A stretch of DNA of 64,000 bases from Ascaphus truei (lineage: Eukaryota > Chordata > Amphibia > Anura > Ascaphidae). This document shows, piece by piece, positions 30,895 through 41,068 of this stretch. Location of the stretch: the NCBI GenBank assembly GCA_036426205.1, contig CM071569.1:285566418-285630417 (forward strand). The letters run 5' to 3'. Every line of letters starts with the position of its first letter. Position 1 is the stretch's first letter. Under the pieces are notes generated by a model, which was not told where the DNA came from, searched no databases, and saw only the letters and a program-made list of their open reading frames with translations. The position numbers were made by a program, and so were the translations under genes.

Positions 30895-31945
30895 CTGGTA
30901 TGTGATGCAGCCAGGTCCCCCTCTGCCTGTCGCCCCCCCACCTCACCTTGCTGGCAATCGCGGGTGTCGCCGAGTGATCGCGGGCGCCGCTGAGCCCCAT
31001 GGCGGACCCGTCGGCGGGCCACAGGTGTGCGTGGGTGCAGGGCGGTTGCTATGTGTGCCGTTCGCAAGCAGGGACTCCCGGCGGCTCCCGAAGCAGGGCG
31101 CCGCCATTGTATCTTGCCTGGCGCATGCGCAGTGAGGGCAGAAGCCAGGAAGCCCTCGGCTAGCTTGCGCATGCGCAGACGAAGCATGGGAACCCAGACC
31201 AATCAGGAGAGGGCTCTTGGAAGGGACTACATGTCCCATGAGCCTCAGGAGCGCCCCACGTGACCCCAGGGAGCCAATAGGGCTGTAGGATCTCCCTGCA
31301 GGGGAGATTGGATACATTTTGCGTGCTGAGCCCAGGCAGTCGGCGCAAGGAGAGGCTAGGGGAAGGAGGTGACGGTGCAGGGGTCAGTGACTCACTGCAC
31401 TAGGCCAGCAGCCCCCTAGGCCCCAGTTAGCCCTGAGCCATCTAGTAGCTTGTGTTGCTTCAGGGACAGGCCCCAGGTTAGGGACCCTGCCCCTTACTTT
31501 TAAGTGCTAGTTAGGGACACAGCGGACGCTGCGCTTCTAGAGGCTTGGGATCAAGCCTGCTCAGCAGAGAGAGCGGAACTGTACCAAGGGTGGAAGGCCC
31601 AGACCGATCATCTCCCCGGAGGAACCGGACATCGCTAGGAAGGTCATCGGAACCTTTGCGAAGAATCTTTAACGCCCAGGTGCCGTCGCACTGGGCAGGT
31701 AACGTTACGCACGTGCACACACGAGTACTCTCACATAGTGGCAGCGCTGACCACGGGACAAGGGGGTTATTCTGTGGACACGGTGGTGGGAATGGGGATT
31801 ACGTTATATCCTTATGCAGTGCAAACCTTTAATGTGATTGGTATTCGTTATGCGCATATATGCAGTAAAGCCTGTCCTACAACCGTGTGCTTACCGTGAT
31901 TGTTTCCTGTGAGGGACTCCTCCCACTCCGTTGGGATCCCTCCCA
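30895..31945 (+). repeat. LTR-C copy 2
   Basis: The CpG-rich 5' half has GCGCATGCGCAGTGAGGGCA and GCGCATGCGCAGAC, then GGGACTACATGTCCCATGAG and GCCAATAGGGCT. The 3' half has CACAGCGGACGCTG, TTCTGTGGACACGG, a GCAGTAAAGCC poly-A-like region and the ending GGGATCCCTCCCA. All blocks recur in order at 32530-33494. The 5' boundary is approximate. TGGAGGCGTTG follows at 31948. Confidence 0.7.
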
Positions 31946-31990
31946 GGTGGAGGCGTTGCACCACATGACTGTTATATGTATGTACCCCAG

Positions 31991-32440
31991 GCTCCCCAAG
32001 CGGAGGCTTAGGCTCCTGAGAGCCACACAGGTATACACAGCGGTAGTAGCGTCTGTATTCACAGGGAATACCCGTTACAGTAACAAAGGCAGTGCTGTAT
32101 CATGGATAGCGCTGTAAATGCAGCCAACTGAGACCTAACGTCACCGTCCCTCCGTCGCGCTACTGACGTCACAGATTGTGCGTCACGTTTGATACCCGAC
32201 ATGTGTTACGGAACTTCTTCATTTCTTATTATAGGAATGCTGTGTATGCAAAATCTTCATTTAAACCTCTGGGGGGGGATAGGGGAGGAAGAAGAAGAAG
32301 AAGATACAAATACAGATTAAATATATACAAAAACTCTGTATAGCCATTTATGTATACTAAGTACATGTACAGACAAAATAATGTGTACAAATAATCCCCA
32401 TATATATACACCCCACAGATTATATAAAAACTTACCTGGA
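31991..32440. other. LTR-C leader, decayed ribozyme-bearing repeat and a GAA tract
   Basis: 31990-32040 is the conserved CCCCAGGCTCCCC...GCGGAGGCTTAGGCTCCTG leader. TGACGTCA lies at 32164-32171. On the minus strand 32222-32190 resembles a hammerhead locus that has lost half of stem II. A GAA tract is at 32286-32302. No gene seen. Confidence 0.5.
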
Positions 32441-32449
32441 AGTACTGAA

Positions 32450-33498
32450 CAACTGGAATCATATGTAGCCAGGTCCTCCGGGTTCCCCACCCCCCCTTAG
32501 TCTGTCGGTTCCCGCCCCTCACCTCCGCTGAGTGCCGGGAAGCTGTGGGGCAGGCGCATAGCCGGGGGCTCCCAGCTGTGTAGGGCTGAGGGCGCCGCCA
32601 TTTTTGAGGCTCGCGCATGCGCAGTGAGTGCGGTGTGCGACAGAGCCATCAGACAGTTCGCGCATGCGCAGTTAAAGAGCGCTAAGCCCTGACCTATGAG
32701 AGAAGGCTCTTGGCAGGGACTACGAGTCCCATGAGCCTTAGGGAAGAACACGTGACGCCAGGGAACCAATAGGGCTTTAGGATTTTCCATGGCAGGACAG
32801 GATGTAGTCATGGACTGGGAGCACGTTTAGTCAATAGGTGCCAGGAAGGGGACAGAGGTGTCTGTGCAGAGAGGCAAGTAGCCTCTGCACTAGGACAGAG
32901 AACACCCTAGGCCCCAGATAAGCCTGGAGACACTGGAGATCAAGCTTGTTATTGCTTCAGGGAAAGGCCCTAGGCTAGGGAACCAATCTCATTAGCAACA
33001 TAGTAAGAGTGAGGGACATAGCGGACGCTGAACTCCCTGAGAAGAAGTCTGGGACCAGGCTTAGCATGCAAGAGATAGTGACATTATCCAGGTGGAAGCA
33101 CCCTGGAGGGACGCCATGGAGGAAGTCGTGGATCGGCGGATCCTTTTCGAAGTATTTGCGGCCCGGGTACTGGAGCGCCCGGCAGGTATCGTTACTAAAA
33201 TGCACCAACATACCGGTTCATCACAGGCGCTGATCACGCCTATAGGGGTGGATTCTTTGGGGACACTATTGGGATAAGTGACCAAGGGACTTATCATATG
33301 TATTCTGTGGACACGGTGAAGGGACACAGTGTTGGGTATGCCTTGGCGGGGCATGGATATGGTGTACTTATTCTTTGTAGAGTGGTAAGAGATAAATATA
33401 TGTTCAGTAAAGCCCTTTCTGTTTAATGCAAGTGTGTGATCACTGTGAATGTGACCTGTGAGGGGCTCCTCCCACTCTGCTGATATCCCTCCCAGGTG
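32450..33498 (+). repeat. LTR-C copy 3 (interrupted just after its 3' end)
   Basis: Same block order as 30895-31945: two GCGCATGCGCAGT boxes, GGGACTACGAGTCCCATGAG, CCAATAGGGCT, CATAGCGGACGCTG, TATTCTGTGGACACGG, TTCAGTAAAGCCC and the ending ATATCCCTCCCA. The primer-site region GGTG is split by a 778-bp insertion and resumes at 34277. Confidence 0.7.
33485..33498. repeat. 14-bp target site duplication, left copy
   Basis: ATCCCTCCCAGGTG occurs at 33485-33498 and again at 34277-34290, exactly bracketing the insertion. 10-15-bp duplications are usual for PLEs and not for cut-and-paste DNA transposons. Confidence 0.85.
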
Positions 33499-34276
33499 AA
33501 ACAAGGTGAGTAAAGTGCGCTACTACAATCAAACTCTATCATTTAACCACAAAACAACCCAAGTGAGGTAAGTGGTAATGAAAGAAATAAACATATAAAA
33601 TGATTATTACGTGATCCTAAGTGTATTCAACAGTGCGTCTGCAGCCGTGGAAGAAGGGATGGCTCAAACACCCCCTAGACTAGGCAGAAAAAAACACAAA
33701 AAACAATGCACAACGCTCATAGTGTATTAAATAAAATATTATTGAGTTACACAATATTAGGTTCATCATTCCCTGATGAAGAAACCTTGCGGTTTCGAAA
33801 CGCGTCGGATAGTACTGATATTGAGACTATAGTGATCCGATGATCTTGACATCCGTTATAGGCTGCTGGTGTGATTTATGATCGGTGAGAGAATCGGTAC
33901 AGACTTCTTCCACTAACGGACTCTTCACCATTAACAAGTAGTGGAACTGTAGCATTGGGACACTTTTACCTGCATTGCACTTCACATGTTTAACAGGATT
34001 GGTGACTAAGCCACGAACCTACCATAAGGACTAACACAAGGTACCAGTGTGACGACTCTGGATCTGGAAGCAAGAACCCGTAGAATACCAGATGACATCT
34101 TGTTGGAGAGACCTGGTCCTGCTTGTTGGCGCTTGGGTAAAATTATCCCTTGACATGCTGTTTTAATTTATCCCTGATGTACGCAGAATACTTACCTAAT
34201 ATTGTGTAACTCAATAATATTTTATTAAATACACTATGAGCGTTGTGCGCTGTTGTTTGTGTGTTTTTTTTTTTAA
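33499..34276 (+). mobile_element. 778-bp non-autonomous ribozyme-bearing insertion, PLE-related
   Basis: It is bounded by 14-bp duplications. It contains long internal inverted repeats (33689-33762 against 34195-34266, about 72 bp, with few differences), a complete hammerhead motif (33753-33822) and a T run at the right end. There is no coding capacity. The TSD length and ribozyme point to a PLE-derived non-autonomous unit. The left arm is related to sequence at 15449-15520. Confidence 0.75.
33753..33822 (+). ncRNA. Type I hammerhead ribozyme, canonical core
   Basis: All parts are visible. Distal stem I AAUAUUAG (33753-33760) pairs with CUGAUAUU (33815-33822). Proximal stem I UCC pairs with GGA. 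The core box CUGAUGA is at 33773-33779. Stem II is GAAACC/GGUUUC with a UUGC loop, followed by GAAA at 33797-33800 and CGCGUC with cleavage predicted after 33806. Internal loops in stem I are where the tertiary contacts of natural hammerheads form. Stem III is two pairs with two bases between, so efficient cleavage probably needs a dimer joined through ACGCGU. Hammerheads in PLE pseudo-LTRs are established knowledge. Confidence 0.85.
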
Positions 34277-34290
34277 ATCCCTCCCAGGTG
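34277..34290. repeat. 14-bp target site duplication, right copy
   Basis: Second copy of ATCCCTCCCAGGTG. LTR-C copy 3 leader sequence resumes immediately after it. Confidence 0.85.
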
Positions 34291-34481
34291 TCGGCGCTGC
34301 ACCAGATTAGTAAGTGTATCACCCCAGGCTCTCCGTGGCAGAAGCTTAGGCTCCTGTGAGCCAACAGGTATAAGGGCAGCACGTGTTGCAATAATAATTT
34401 AATAATAATAATAATTTCCCCCTTTATACAGGGGGAAACATGCTACATTTGGAGGCGCTGCTGAGATTTCTGACCTGGGTG
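34291..34481 (+). repeat. LTR-C leader, an LTR end and a primer site
   Basis: CACCCCAGGCTCTCCGTGGC matches the leader at 30570 and 31990. After an (AAT)n tract a second LTR-like end (AACATGCTACA, 34447) is followed after two bases by TGGAGGCGCTG (34450-34460) and CTGAGATTTCTGACC. The next LTR (minus strand) starts at 34482. Confidence 0.55.
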
Positions 34482-36350
34482 TCACGGTAGACCAGGGCTT
34501 ACCAACAAATTATACCGGTATTCTGGACTGAGCACACAAGATGAGTAAAATAAATTGTAATTTATTTCCTTTAAAGACAAACACACAATATTCACAATTA
34601 CAGTCAATAAAACACTTACTGGGATGGGGAAACGAAATCAAATGTCCACAGAACGAATCAAAGTCTCTGGGCACCCCTGCAAGTGGGTGCGTGGTTTGAG
34701 TCCTGCGACACTCCTTGGCTAGGGGCGCAACTTGCCAGATCCCTATCTCTGCCAAAAGGAATAATTTTGTATAGTCCTTACAGGATTCGTTTGGGAATCC
34801 TTAGCTCAAACGAATTCTGGAAGAGGGTGCAAATCTTCGTTACGATGTAGGTTAACCACTCACACTCCGGAACCGCTGACGCTGTAACTTGGACGTTTCT
34901 TGGAAAAGCTTAGATGAATCTTAGATGGAACTAACTTTCTGACTGACTGCATGACTTTTTAAAAACTTTCACATGTCCCGTCTTTTTAGTCTGCAGCGAA
35001 TCACTGCGTGGGAATTTCCTCCCTTGCCACTCTCATACTTTTGCCAGGTGGATACCCCTGGCCTCAGAACAGTGACTGAGCATGTGCAACAAAATGTTAT
35101 CTTCCCCCACTTGAGACTCATATAACTAGACATCTGTCAGGCCAAAATGTTCACCTCTCCTTCTCCCCAAGTAACATCTATAATATCTCCCCGGACATGC
35201 CGGAGTCAACTCCACGTGATGCCTTAGAAGTCCTGAACTTAAATTATGACTCACTGTAATGGTGAATCCCAAATGTGTCTGCTAACAAAAGGTTTGACAC
35301 CTCTACATCCTGGCCTTTGAAGCTGAGATGAGCAGCCCCCTATACTTCCTATGTATATGGGGTTCATAGCCATGCTCAATGACTTCCTCTGACATTCCTT
35401 CAAACATATCAAGCTTGGGGGATGGTTAAAACCCGTTCTCTTTTCCCTTATTCCAAAACATTGTTACCATAAGTCATACATTTAACACATTATATGATTT
35501 TCCCCCTGAACCCCTAAACTGGACTCGGGGTACCTGGGCATTATTTGGGTCATGTCCCTTTTATCCAAGGGACCCTGTGTAAGGTGTGGGTATTTATTAA
35601 CCCCTTGTCCCCATTTTAAAACAAACCTCAGTTTTATACACATTCACAGGACTGGAGCCAGCAGTTGGCTGCGGAGCTGACACTCTACGCTTTAACTCAA
35701 AATGTATCCCTTACAACTCTCTCCACCTTATCCCTGGTGAGCGAGTTACGGAACCCCTCACTGGGTCCTGGGATTCTGGCATATCCCGGGACCTGGAATG
35801 TAACCCAGTTCCCTGCCCAGTTTTACTGCCTTGGTTTGTGCTGAAGCAGGGGAATTTGGCTGTGAGCTGCAAACTGCGTTCTAGGGGGGATTTTGTCCGG
35901 TGATCTGTGTTACTCATGTCCTCAGGAATCTGGGGGGATATCTGAGTACATGTTTCAGGGTAACCCACAACAGTGGCCCCCGTCTACCCAAACACACCCT
36001 GACAAAATGTTACCGTAAAGTCTCCCCTGAAACTCGTGCCCTGCACATCCCCAGTGGCTGGCACTCCTGGAACAGTAAAACCACATACATCTTTATTATA
36101 CAGTTATATACTCCAATTGGGTTGAAGAGCTGACACTCACAATTCCCCAATATAGCTCAGGGCACATTTTCATTCATTTTAACTGCAGCTAGCTTCTGAG
36201 CTGCAAAACAGGGACAATAACGCTAGTGTAGGGGAAACATGGTATTATGGGGATAATGCATTTTAACCCCTTCACTCCCAACAGGATTTAGGGTTAAACA
36301 GCCGGGCATAATTCTTTTATTATTGGCCTGGTTAACCCTCTCCCGCCACA
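34482..36350 (-). repeat. LTR-A copy i, minus strand
   Basis: Read on the minus strand it begins TGTGGCGGGAG at 36350 and ends CTACCGTGACA at 34482. Near its start are GAGCTATATTGGGGAATTGT, AATAAAGATGTATGTGG and TGTTTGGGTAGACGGGGG, all shared with 37265-37585 on the plus strand. Near its end are GACTGTAATTGTGAA and GGAAATAAATTAC, shared with 37690-37755. A TTCACAGG/TATAAAACTGAGG promoter-like region lies in the middle (about 35630). It is longer than copy ii because that copy has lost its middle. Confidence 0.65.
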
Positions 36351-36388
36351 GCCCTCTGCATAGGGATGCCTACAGGGTATCAGCATAG

Positions 36389-37110
36389 GTGAAGGGCAGT
36401 GTGGAGAGGGAGGCTAGGGGTGGTCAGCCATCAGCATTCCGAGTTGCCTCTGTGTTTTTTAGGGTGGCATTCAGGATGACGAATGCTCTGGCGACCTTCC
36501 GATGCCTGGTCAGCAGGGCACTGGAGGGAGTGCAGAGGTATGTAAGGGCGTACAGGGAGAGGATAGTTGCATTTAGACAGATATGGGGTTCGCATCCAGT
36601 ACCGGCAGCAGCAGTACTAGCAAGGATTGGGGAGGCAGGGCTTGCTGTAAAACCCACCCAGTGTTCAGTAGAGATGGCAGAGGTGTTGCATCTAGGACAC
36701 AGGGTGCGTGGAGGGCATCTGACTTCTCTAGGCACCGCTAGCTACTGTAGGAAGTTTATCCCACAGCCCATTACTGAGACTGAACCCCTGGCTGATGTGA
36801 CCAGGAAGCGGCTTTCAGTACTGGTTGTCTGGTCACCCGCTTGAGAGTTGCTTTGCAGGCATTAAAGACCGCACTGACCCATGCCCTGTCCCTAGCTGCA
36901 CCAGCAGTCGCTAACGCGTTTTGCATGCAGGGAGATGCCCCGGACGTTGGCATCAGGGCTCAGCCCAGTAGGGGAGGGGGACAGCGGGCACGGCAGTGCA
37001 GATGAACTATTCCAAAAGGACCGTCCTGTTGAACATGTGACCTCAAAGAATGTCCTATCAGTCAAACTGCTGGCTGAGGCAGTTGTGACAGCTCCTACAC
37101 TTTGAGGTTT
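36389..37110 (+). pseudogene. Gypsy reverse transcriptase/RNase H remnant
   Basis: 36389-36844 is open for 151 residues. FRMTNALATFRCLVSRALEG matches the RT block PFGMTNAPATF. AVKPTQCSVEMAEVLHLGHRV matches the post-active-site block KxxKCxF...YLGHxV. LGTASYCRKFIPQ is the thumb. The catalytic YxDD is YRERI here, so it is inactive. RNase H traces (THALSLAAP, PVEHVTSKNVLSVKLLAEAV) follow in a shifted frame. The next feature is an LTR on the same strand, so this may be its internal region. Confidence 0.75.
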
Positions 37111-37116
37111 GGGAGG

Positions 37117-37822
37117 TGTGACGATGATGGAGTCCCCAGGCCACAAATTAAAGCATTATGCCCAGCTGGGGGGGCCCAGGGTCATAAAAAGTGACTGTGG
37201 AGTGTCAGTTCTGCAGTCTAGAACTGGCTGTAGACCTGAAATTGTATAATACAGTGTGTGAAATGTGCCCCTGAGCTATATTGGGGAATTGTGAGTGTCA
37301 GCTCTTCAACCCAATTGGGGTATACAACTGTTGGTATAGAAAAGATGTATGTGGTGTTACTGTTCCAGGACCAGGAATGCCCGCCAGCGGGGGTGTGCCA
37401 GGCGTGAGAGCCAGGAGTGCCAGCCAGCGGGGATGTGCCCGCCAGCGGGGATGTGCTCACCAGCGGGGATGTGCCCGCCAGCGGGGATGTGCCAGCCAGC
37501 GGGGATGTGCCGGGCGTGAGAGTCAGGGATGATTTTACGGTAAACTGTTGTCGGGGTGTGTTTGGGTAGACGGGGGGCCCATGTTGCGTGTTACCCCAGA
37601 ACATGCACTCAGTAACCTCCCCAGATTCCTGATTACACGAAGAACACAGACCCCCGGCTAAAGTCCTCCCTGGAATGCAGGTTGCTGTTACAAATGACTG
37701 TAATTGTGAAGTATTGTGTGTTTGTCTCTTAAAAGGAAATAAATTACAATTTATTTTACTCATCTTGTGTGCTCAGTCCAGAATCCCGGTATTATTTGTT
37801 GATAAGCCCTGGTCTACCGTGA
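37117..37822 (+). repeat. LTR-A copy ii, plus strand
   Basis: 706 bp from TGTGACGATG to CTACCGTGACA. A purine tract (GTTTGGGAGG) directly precedes it. It shares both ends and several blocks with copy i, inverted. AAATAAATT near 37737 is the poly-A region. It contains a small 18-bp tandem repeat. Confidence 0.7.
37425..37511 (+). repeat. 18-bp tandem repeat in LTR-A copy ii
   Basis: About five copies of CAGCGGGGATGTGCCCGC. Copy i has a single CAGCCACTGGGGATGTGC at the same place, so the expansion is specific to this copy. Confidence 0.88.
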
Positions 37823-38840
37823 CAGGCTTATATATTAACTCCTCCCCAACTCAAAGCGCAGGCTCCGACCCGACCACCTCGTCCGGTGGTTGGGCTGGTC
37901 TGACCTCTCTTGAGTTTGTTAGTCCACAGGGATTGATGTAGAAGACGATCGGGGACATGAACCTTCGCGAGTGTCTGGTCTACATGGACGACATAATCTT
38001 GTTTGGAAAGACCCTAGAAAAACACGAGACCCATCTCATGAAAGTGTTTGATAGACTGGGCAAGGAAGTTCTGAAGCTATTCCTGGATAAGTGCCGCTTC
38101 TGCAGGACGTCCGTTACCTACGTAGGCCAGATAGTATCAGCGGACGGGGTTGGTCCCGATCCCTCTAAGGTGGAAGCTGTGGTGAGTTGGCCGAGACCTG
38201 CCAATGTGATGGAGCTCTGATCCTTCCTAGGGTTCTGCGGGTACTATCGTCGCTTCATCGAAGGGTACTCCAAGAGGGCCAAGGTACTGAATAGCCTACT
38301 GAAGGTTTATCGGGAGGAGCCCCAACAGAAGAATATTACTCCTCGAACACCCTTTGGCGATCGGTGGACATTGGCCTGCGAACAAGCTTTCAACGGATTG
38401 AAGAAAAGCTTGACAGAAGCCCCAGTATTGGCTCATGCGGATCCCGAAAAACCCTACATCCTTCATGTGGATGTCAGTTTTAACAGATTAGGAGCCGTAC
38501 TTCATCAGAAGTATCCTGCTGGACTGCGCCCAGTGGGGTACGTGAGCTGAAGCTTAACACCCAGTGAGCAAAACTATCCAGTTAATAAATTGAAGTTCCT
38601 TGCCCTCAATGGGCAGTAGTGGAGAAACTCCACAATTACATGTACGGGGTTTCCTTTGAAGTCAGAACTGACAATAATCTGCTGATGTATATCCAAACAA
38701 CAGCCAAGTTGGATGCTACTGGGCTCATGTGGTTAGCTGCCCTATCCAACTATCAGTTCAGCTTGAAATATAAGGTACTTCCAGGATTAGGAGAGAGCAT
38801 ATTCGTCAGGAATCCACCCCAAAAGAGAAAAACAATATAG
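37823..38840 (+). pseudogene. Second gypsy RT/RNase H remnant
   Basis: The frame at 37957-38220 has the RT active site CLVYMDDIILFG and FLDKCRFCRTSVTYVGQIVSADG. After a TGA at 38218 the same frame gives SFLGFCGYYRRFIEGYSK (thumb) and PYILHVDVSFNRLGAVLHQK (first RNase H motif). After further stops, 38619-38840 has EKLHNYMYGVSFEVRTDNN (RNase H) and ALSNYQFSLKY. Upstream RT blocks are missing. It differs from the 36389 remnant and from the chromovirus, so it is a third gypsy lineage. The PLE begins at its end. Confidence 0.85.
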
Positions 38841-39194
38841 TGCACTTCTGTGTGTTCAGTGTGGCAGGAACAATTTGCAAAGTCTGGACTCATATAGAGA
38901 GCCGACTTACAGACTGGTAGATGTCAAACAGCAGTGAGTATAGGTGGTATCAGCCGATGTGAAAGTCCAATCTTATCTTGTATGTCTCAGAGAAAGACAA
39001 ATGAGAGCCAATAGTGCAGACCAATTACAAGTTTATCATACATAAAAACAAAGAACAGTGATGTACTCACATTCTGTACAGAAATTACAGGCACATCAGG
39101 TAGAGTGTAATTTTGATACTGCCGAGGAGATGGCTAGTAGCAGCCGTCTCTGTCAGTCAGATCCTCCCGCAGCACGATCGCTTCAGATGGCGTC

Positions 39195-39202
39195 TGACGT
39201 CA
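39195..39202. promoter_or_regulatory. TGACGTCA octamer in PLE 3 pseudo-LTR
   Basis: A perfect CRE palindrome (CREB/ATF site). The same octamer lies at 12721-12728, 15913-15920 and 32164-32171, three of the four beside hammerhead-like motifs. It could be part of the internal promoter of these elements. Confidence 0.5.
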
Positions 39203-39298
39203 CATCCGCCGGAGTCGCAGTCACTTTCGGGTTCTCGGGGGGGGGAAAGGCAGATGTGGCGATGGCTGATCCTCTCGGCGTCACGTCACACTCTGTTT

Positions 39299-39345
39299 AG
39301 CTCAACGCGTTTCGCTGATTGACATCAGCTTCATCAGCAGCTCCT
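39299..39345 (-). ncRNA. Hammerhead-ribozyme-like motif of PLE 3, minus strand
   Basis: On the minus strand: CUGAUGA at 39337-39331, stem II GCUGAU/AUCAGC with loop GUCA, GAAA at 39313-39310, and CGCGUU with cleavage predicted after 39304. Stem I has AGCU/AGCU pairing, but the pair next to the cleavage site is G-G. The core is canonical, and the flaw in stem I may reduce activity. It lies on the strand opposite to the PLE ORF because this pseudo-LTR piece is inverted. Confidence 0.7.
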
Positions 39346-39453
39346 ATAAGTCAGAGTCCATGAAGTCTATAGCCGGCTGAGCAACCAAGCTGCTGCAGTG
39401 CTGTTTCAGTGTGGTTGCTCAGCCGGATATAGACGTCATAGACTCTGACTTAT
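39346..39453. repeat. 41-bp inverted repeat at the PLE 3 5' end
   Basis: 39346-39386 and 39413-39453 are inverted copies with 38 of 41 matches (ATAAGTCAGAGTC...GGCTGAGCAACC), separated by 26 bases. The repeat marks the junction between the inverted pseudo-LTR and the direct one. Confidence 0.85.
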
Positions 39454-39643
39454 TGGGGAGGCATATACCCTTGAATACTACTTAAAGATTTTGGAATTGT
39501 TATTTCATCATTGCTGAGAGCTGGAGAGCAATTTATTGGATGTTTTAAATATTTTTATTGTGGCATTTTTGTTTTTTTCTGTGGAGTGCTGGCATATTTT
39601 TCTTGAGTGTGTGGTTTGATGCCACCGGTCCTAGCATTTAACT

Positions 39644-40959
39644 ATGGAAGAAGCCTCAGCTGAGGATTGTGAGGAAGTGGTTACAGATACCTCTGCCTTT
39701 AACTGTGCTGATGATACCAATCGACGAAGGAGGGCAGAGGCAGTCTTTGATGAGGGAGCCAACTTCATTTGTGAGGAGCCCACTTATTTTATAGCAATTT
39801 TTCTAATTTAAGGAAGTGTGCAATCACAGGACATTAGATTTTGGTGGGACATTACCACTTTGGAGAACTATGCTAGATGTAAAAGGACCCCAAGGGGGTT
39901 GCGCCTGAGACAGGCACCTTCGTTTGGGTTCTTAAACAAAGATTTTGAGAACGAGTGGATTACTATCTTGAATGACTGTTCGTTAAAGCTTATTGATTTA
40001 ATCAATAAATATAAAATTAATGAAAAAAAAAGAAGATCTTGAGAGCTAATATCAAGGTTTTACAAACCAAGCTAAAAGTTTGTAAGAAAATTGAGAATTT
40101 TTCAAAGTATGATCAAACATTATTAAGTAATATTGGCACAATGGAAAAAGCTTTAATGATTAAGAAACAGCAGAAATTTGATAGAGATAAAGCCGATTAT
40201 GAGAATCAGCAGGTTTATATGTGGCAACGCAATATTACCAATACGGCTACATTTCAATCGAAGTCCAATCAAAAAGGCCAGAACACCAAAAAACAGGGAG
40301 AATCCAAGACCCCCAATAAATCTATTCTCAAACGTCGGGGTGATGCCTCTAGTTTTGAATCAGATGGATCGGATTATGAGAACCGTTCACTTGGTGTTTC
40401 ATTTTGTGATGATGATGATGATAATTGGCGAGCTAGATCCACCTTCTCCTGAGAAAGGCTCTTCACAAAAGTCTACAGCTATGTCTTCAAGGAAAGAAGA
40501 ATGACCATTATATTCCTTGTTTCAACGGGAGTCAAAAACCAAAAAAGGACAAGGAGATCATCCAGGGGGAGGAGGGGGAGGAGGGGGAGGAGGGGGGTTC
40601 AAAGGTTCGAGCAAGAGAAAAAAATATGCATAGATAATGTTATTAGCATTTCTCACAAGGAACTCACGAAGGAACAGTTGTCAGTTCTCAACAGAGGTTT
40701 GAGTTTTGCTCCCTATCAGGATTTTAATCTTTTCAATGCTATCATTGACCTCCAGAAATGTATTCGTAAATTGTCACAAAATAAATATTTTAGGGGGCGA
40801 GGTACATCAGAGGTTCCACTTTATTCTGTTACAAGGGATTCAGCCGCCAGAGTGGATAGTGGGGTTGAATCGGTGGGGAGTGTAGATTTATCCTCATTTC
40901 GTGAGCAATGTGCTTTGTCTGATCTTACGGATCTTTATGCTGAACAGTACCAGGAATAA
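39644..40959 (+). pseudogene. PLE 3 N-terminal region
   Basis: It starts with ATG at 39644 (MEEASAEDCEEVV). A TAA interrupts at about 39809, and the same frame continues with FWWDITTLENYARCKRTPRGLRLRQ, the conserved PLE N-terminal block. A slip in an A9 run at about 40025 shifts to a coiled-coil, lysine-rich region (LRANIKVLQTKLKVCKK). An in-frame TGA at 40450 precedes a basic RGRRGRRGRRG stretch encoded by a GGA repeat and SHKELTKEQLSVLNRGLSFAP, the hallmark block upstream of the PLE RT. The frame stops at 40959 but reads on to about 41103. Confidence 0.85.
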
Positions 40960-41068
40960 GACCCAGAGATCCCTCCATCATTCAGCTTCTTTGGTCAACT
41001 ACACTCAGGTCTTAAGAGGAAATCAACTTTTTGTCCTCAAATTTTTAACAATCATAATATGAAGACCT

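Noticed and set aside
30885..31317. Frames of over 100 codons on both strands in CpG-rich DNA
   Set aside because: They lie in the promoter half of LTR-C; the homologous copy at 32500-32800 does not conserve any frame.
32190..32222. Hammerhead-like sequence on the minus strand next to TGACGTCA
   Set aside because: Half of stem II and the C of the core box are missing; kept only as a decayed relative in the leader description.
33780..34276. Cut-and-paste DNA transposon interpretation of the 778-bp insertion
   Set aside because: The inverted repeats are internal, not terminal, and the target duplication is 14 bp, which suits target-primed PLE-type insertion better.
37218..37763. 181-codon minus-strand frame with TSPLAG repeats
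   Set aside because: Antisense of LTR-A copy ii and its 18-bp tandem repeat; no counterpart frame in copies i or iii.
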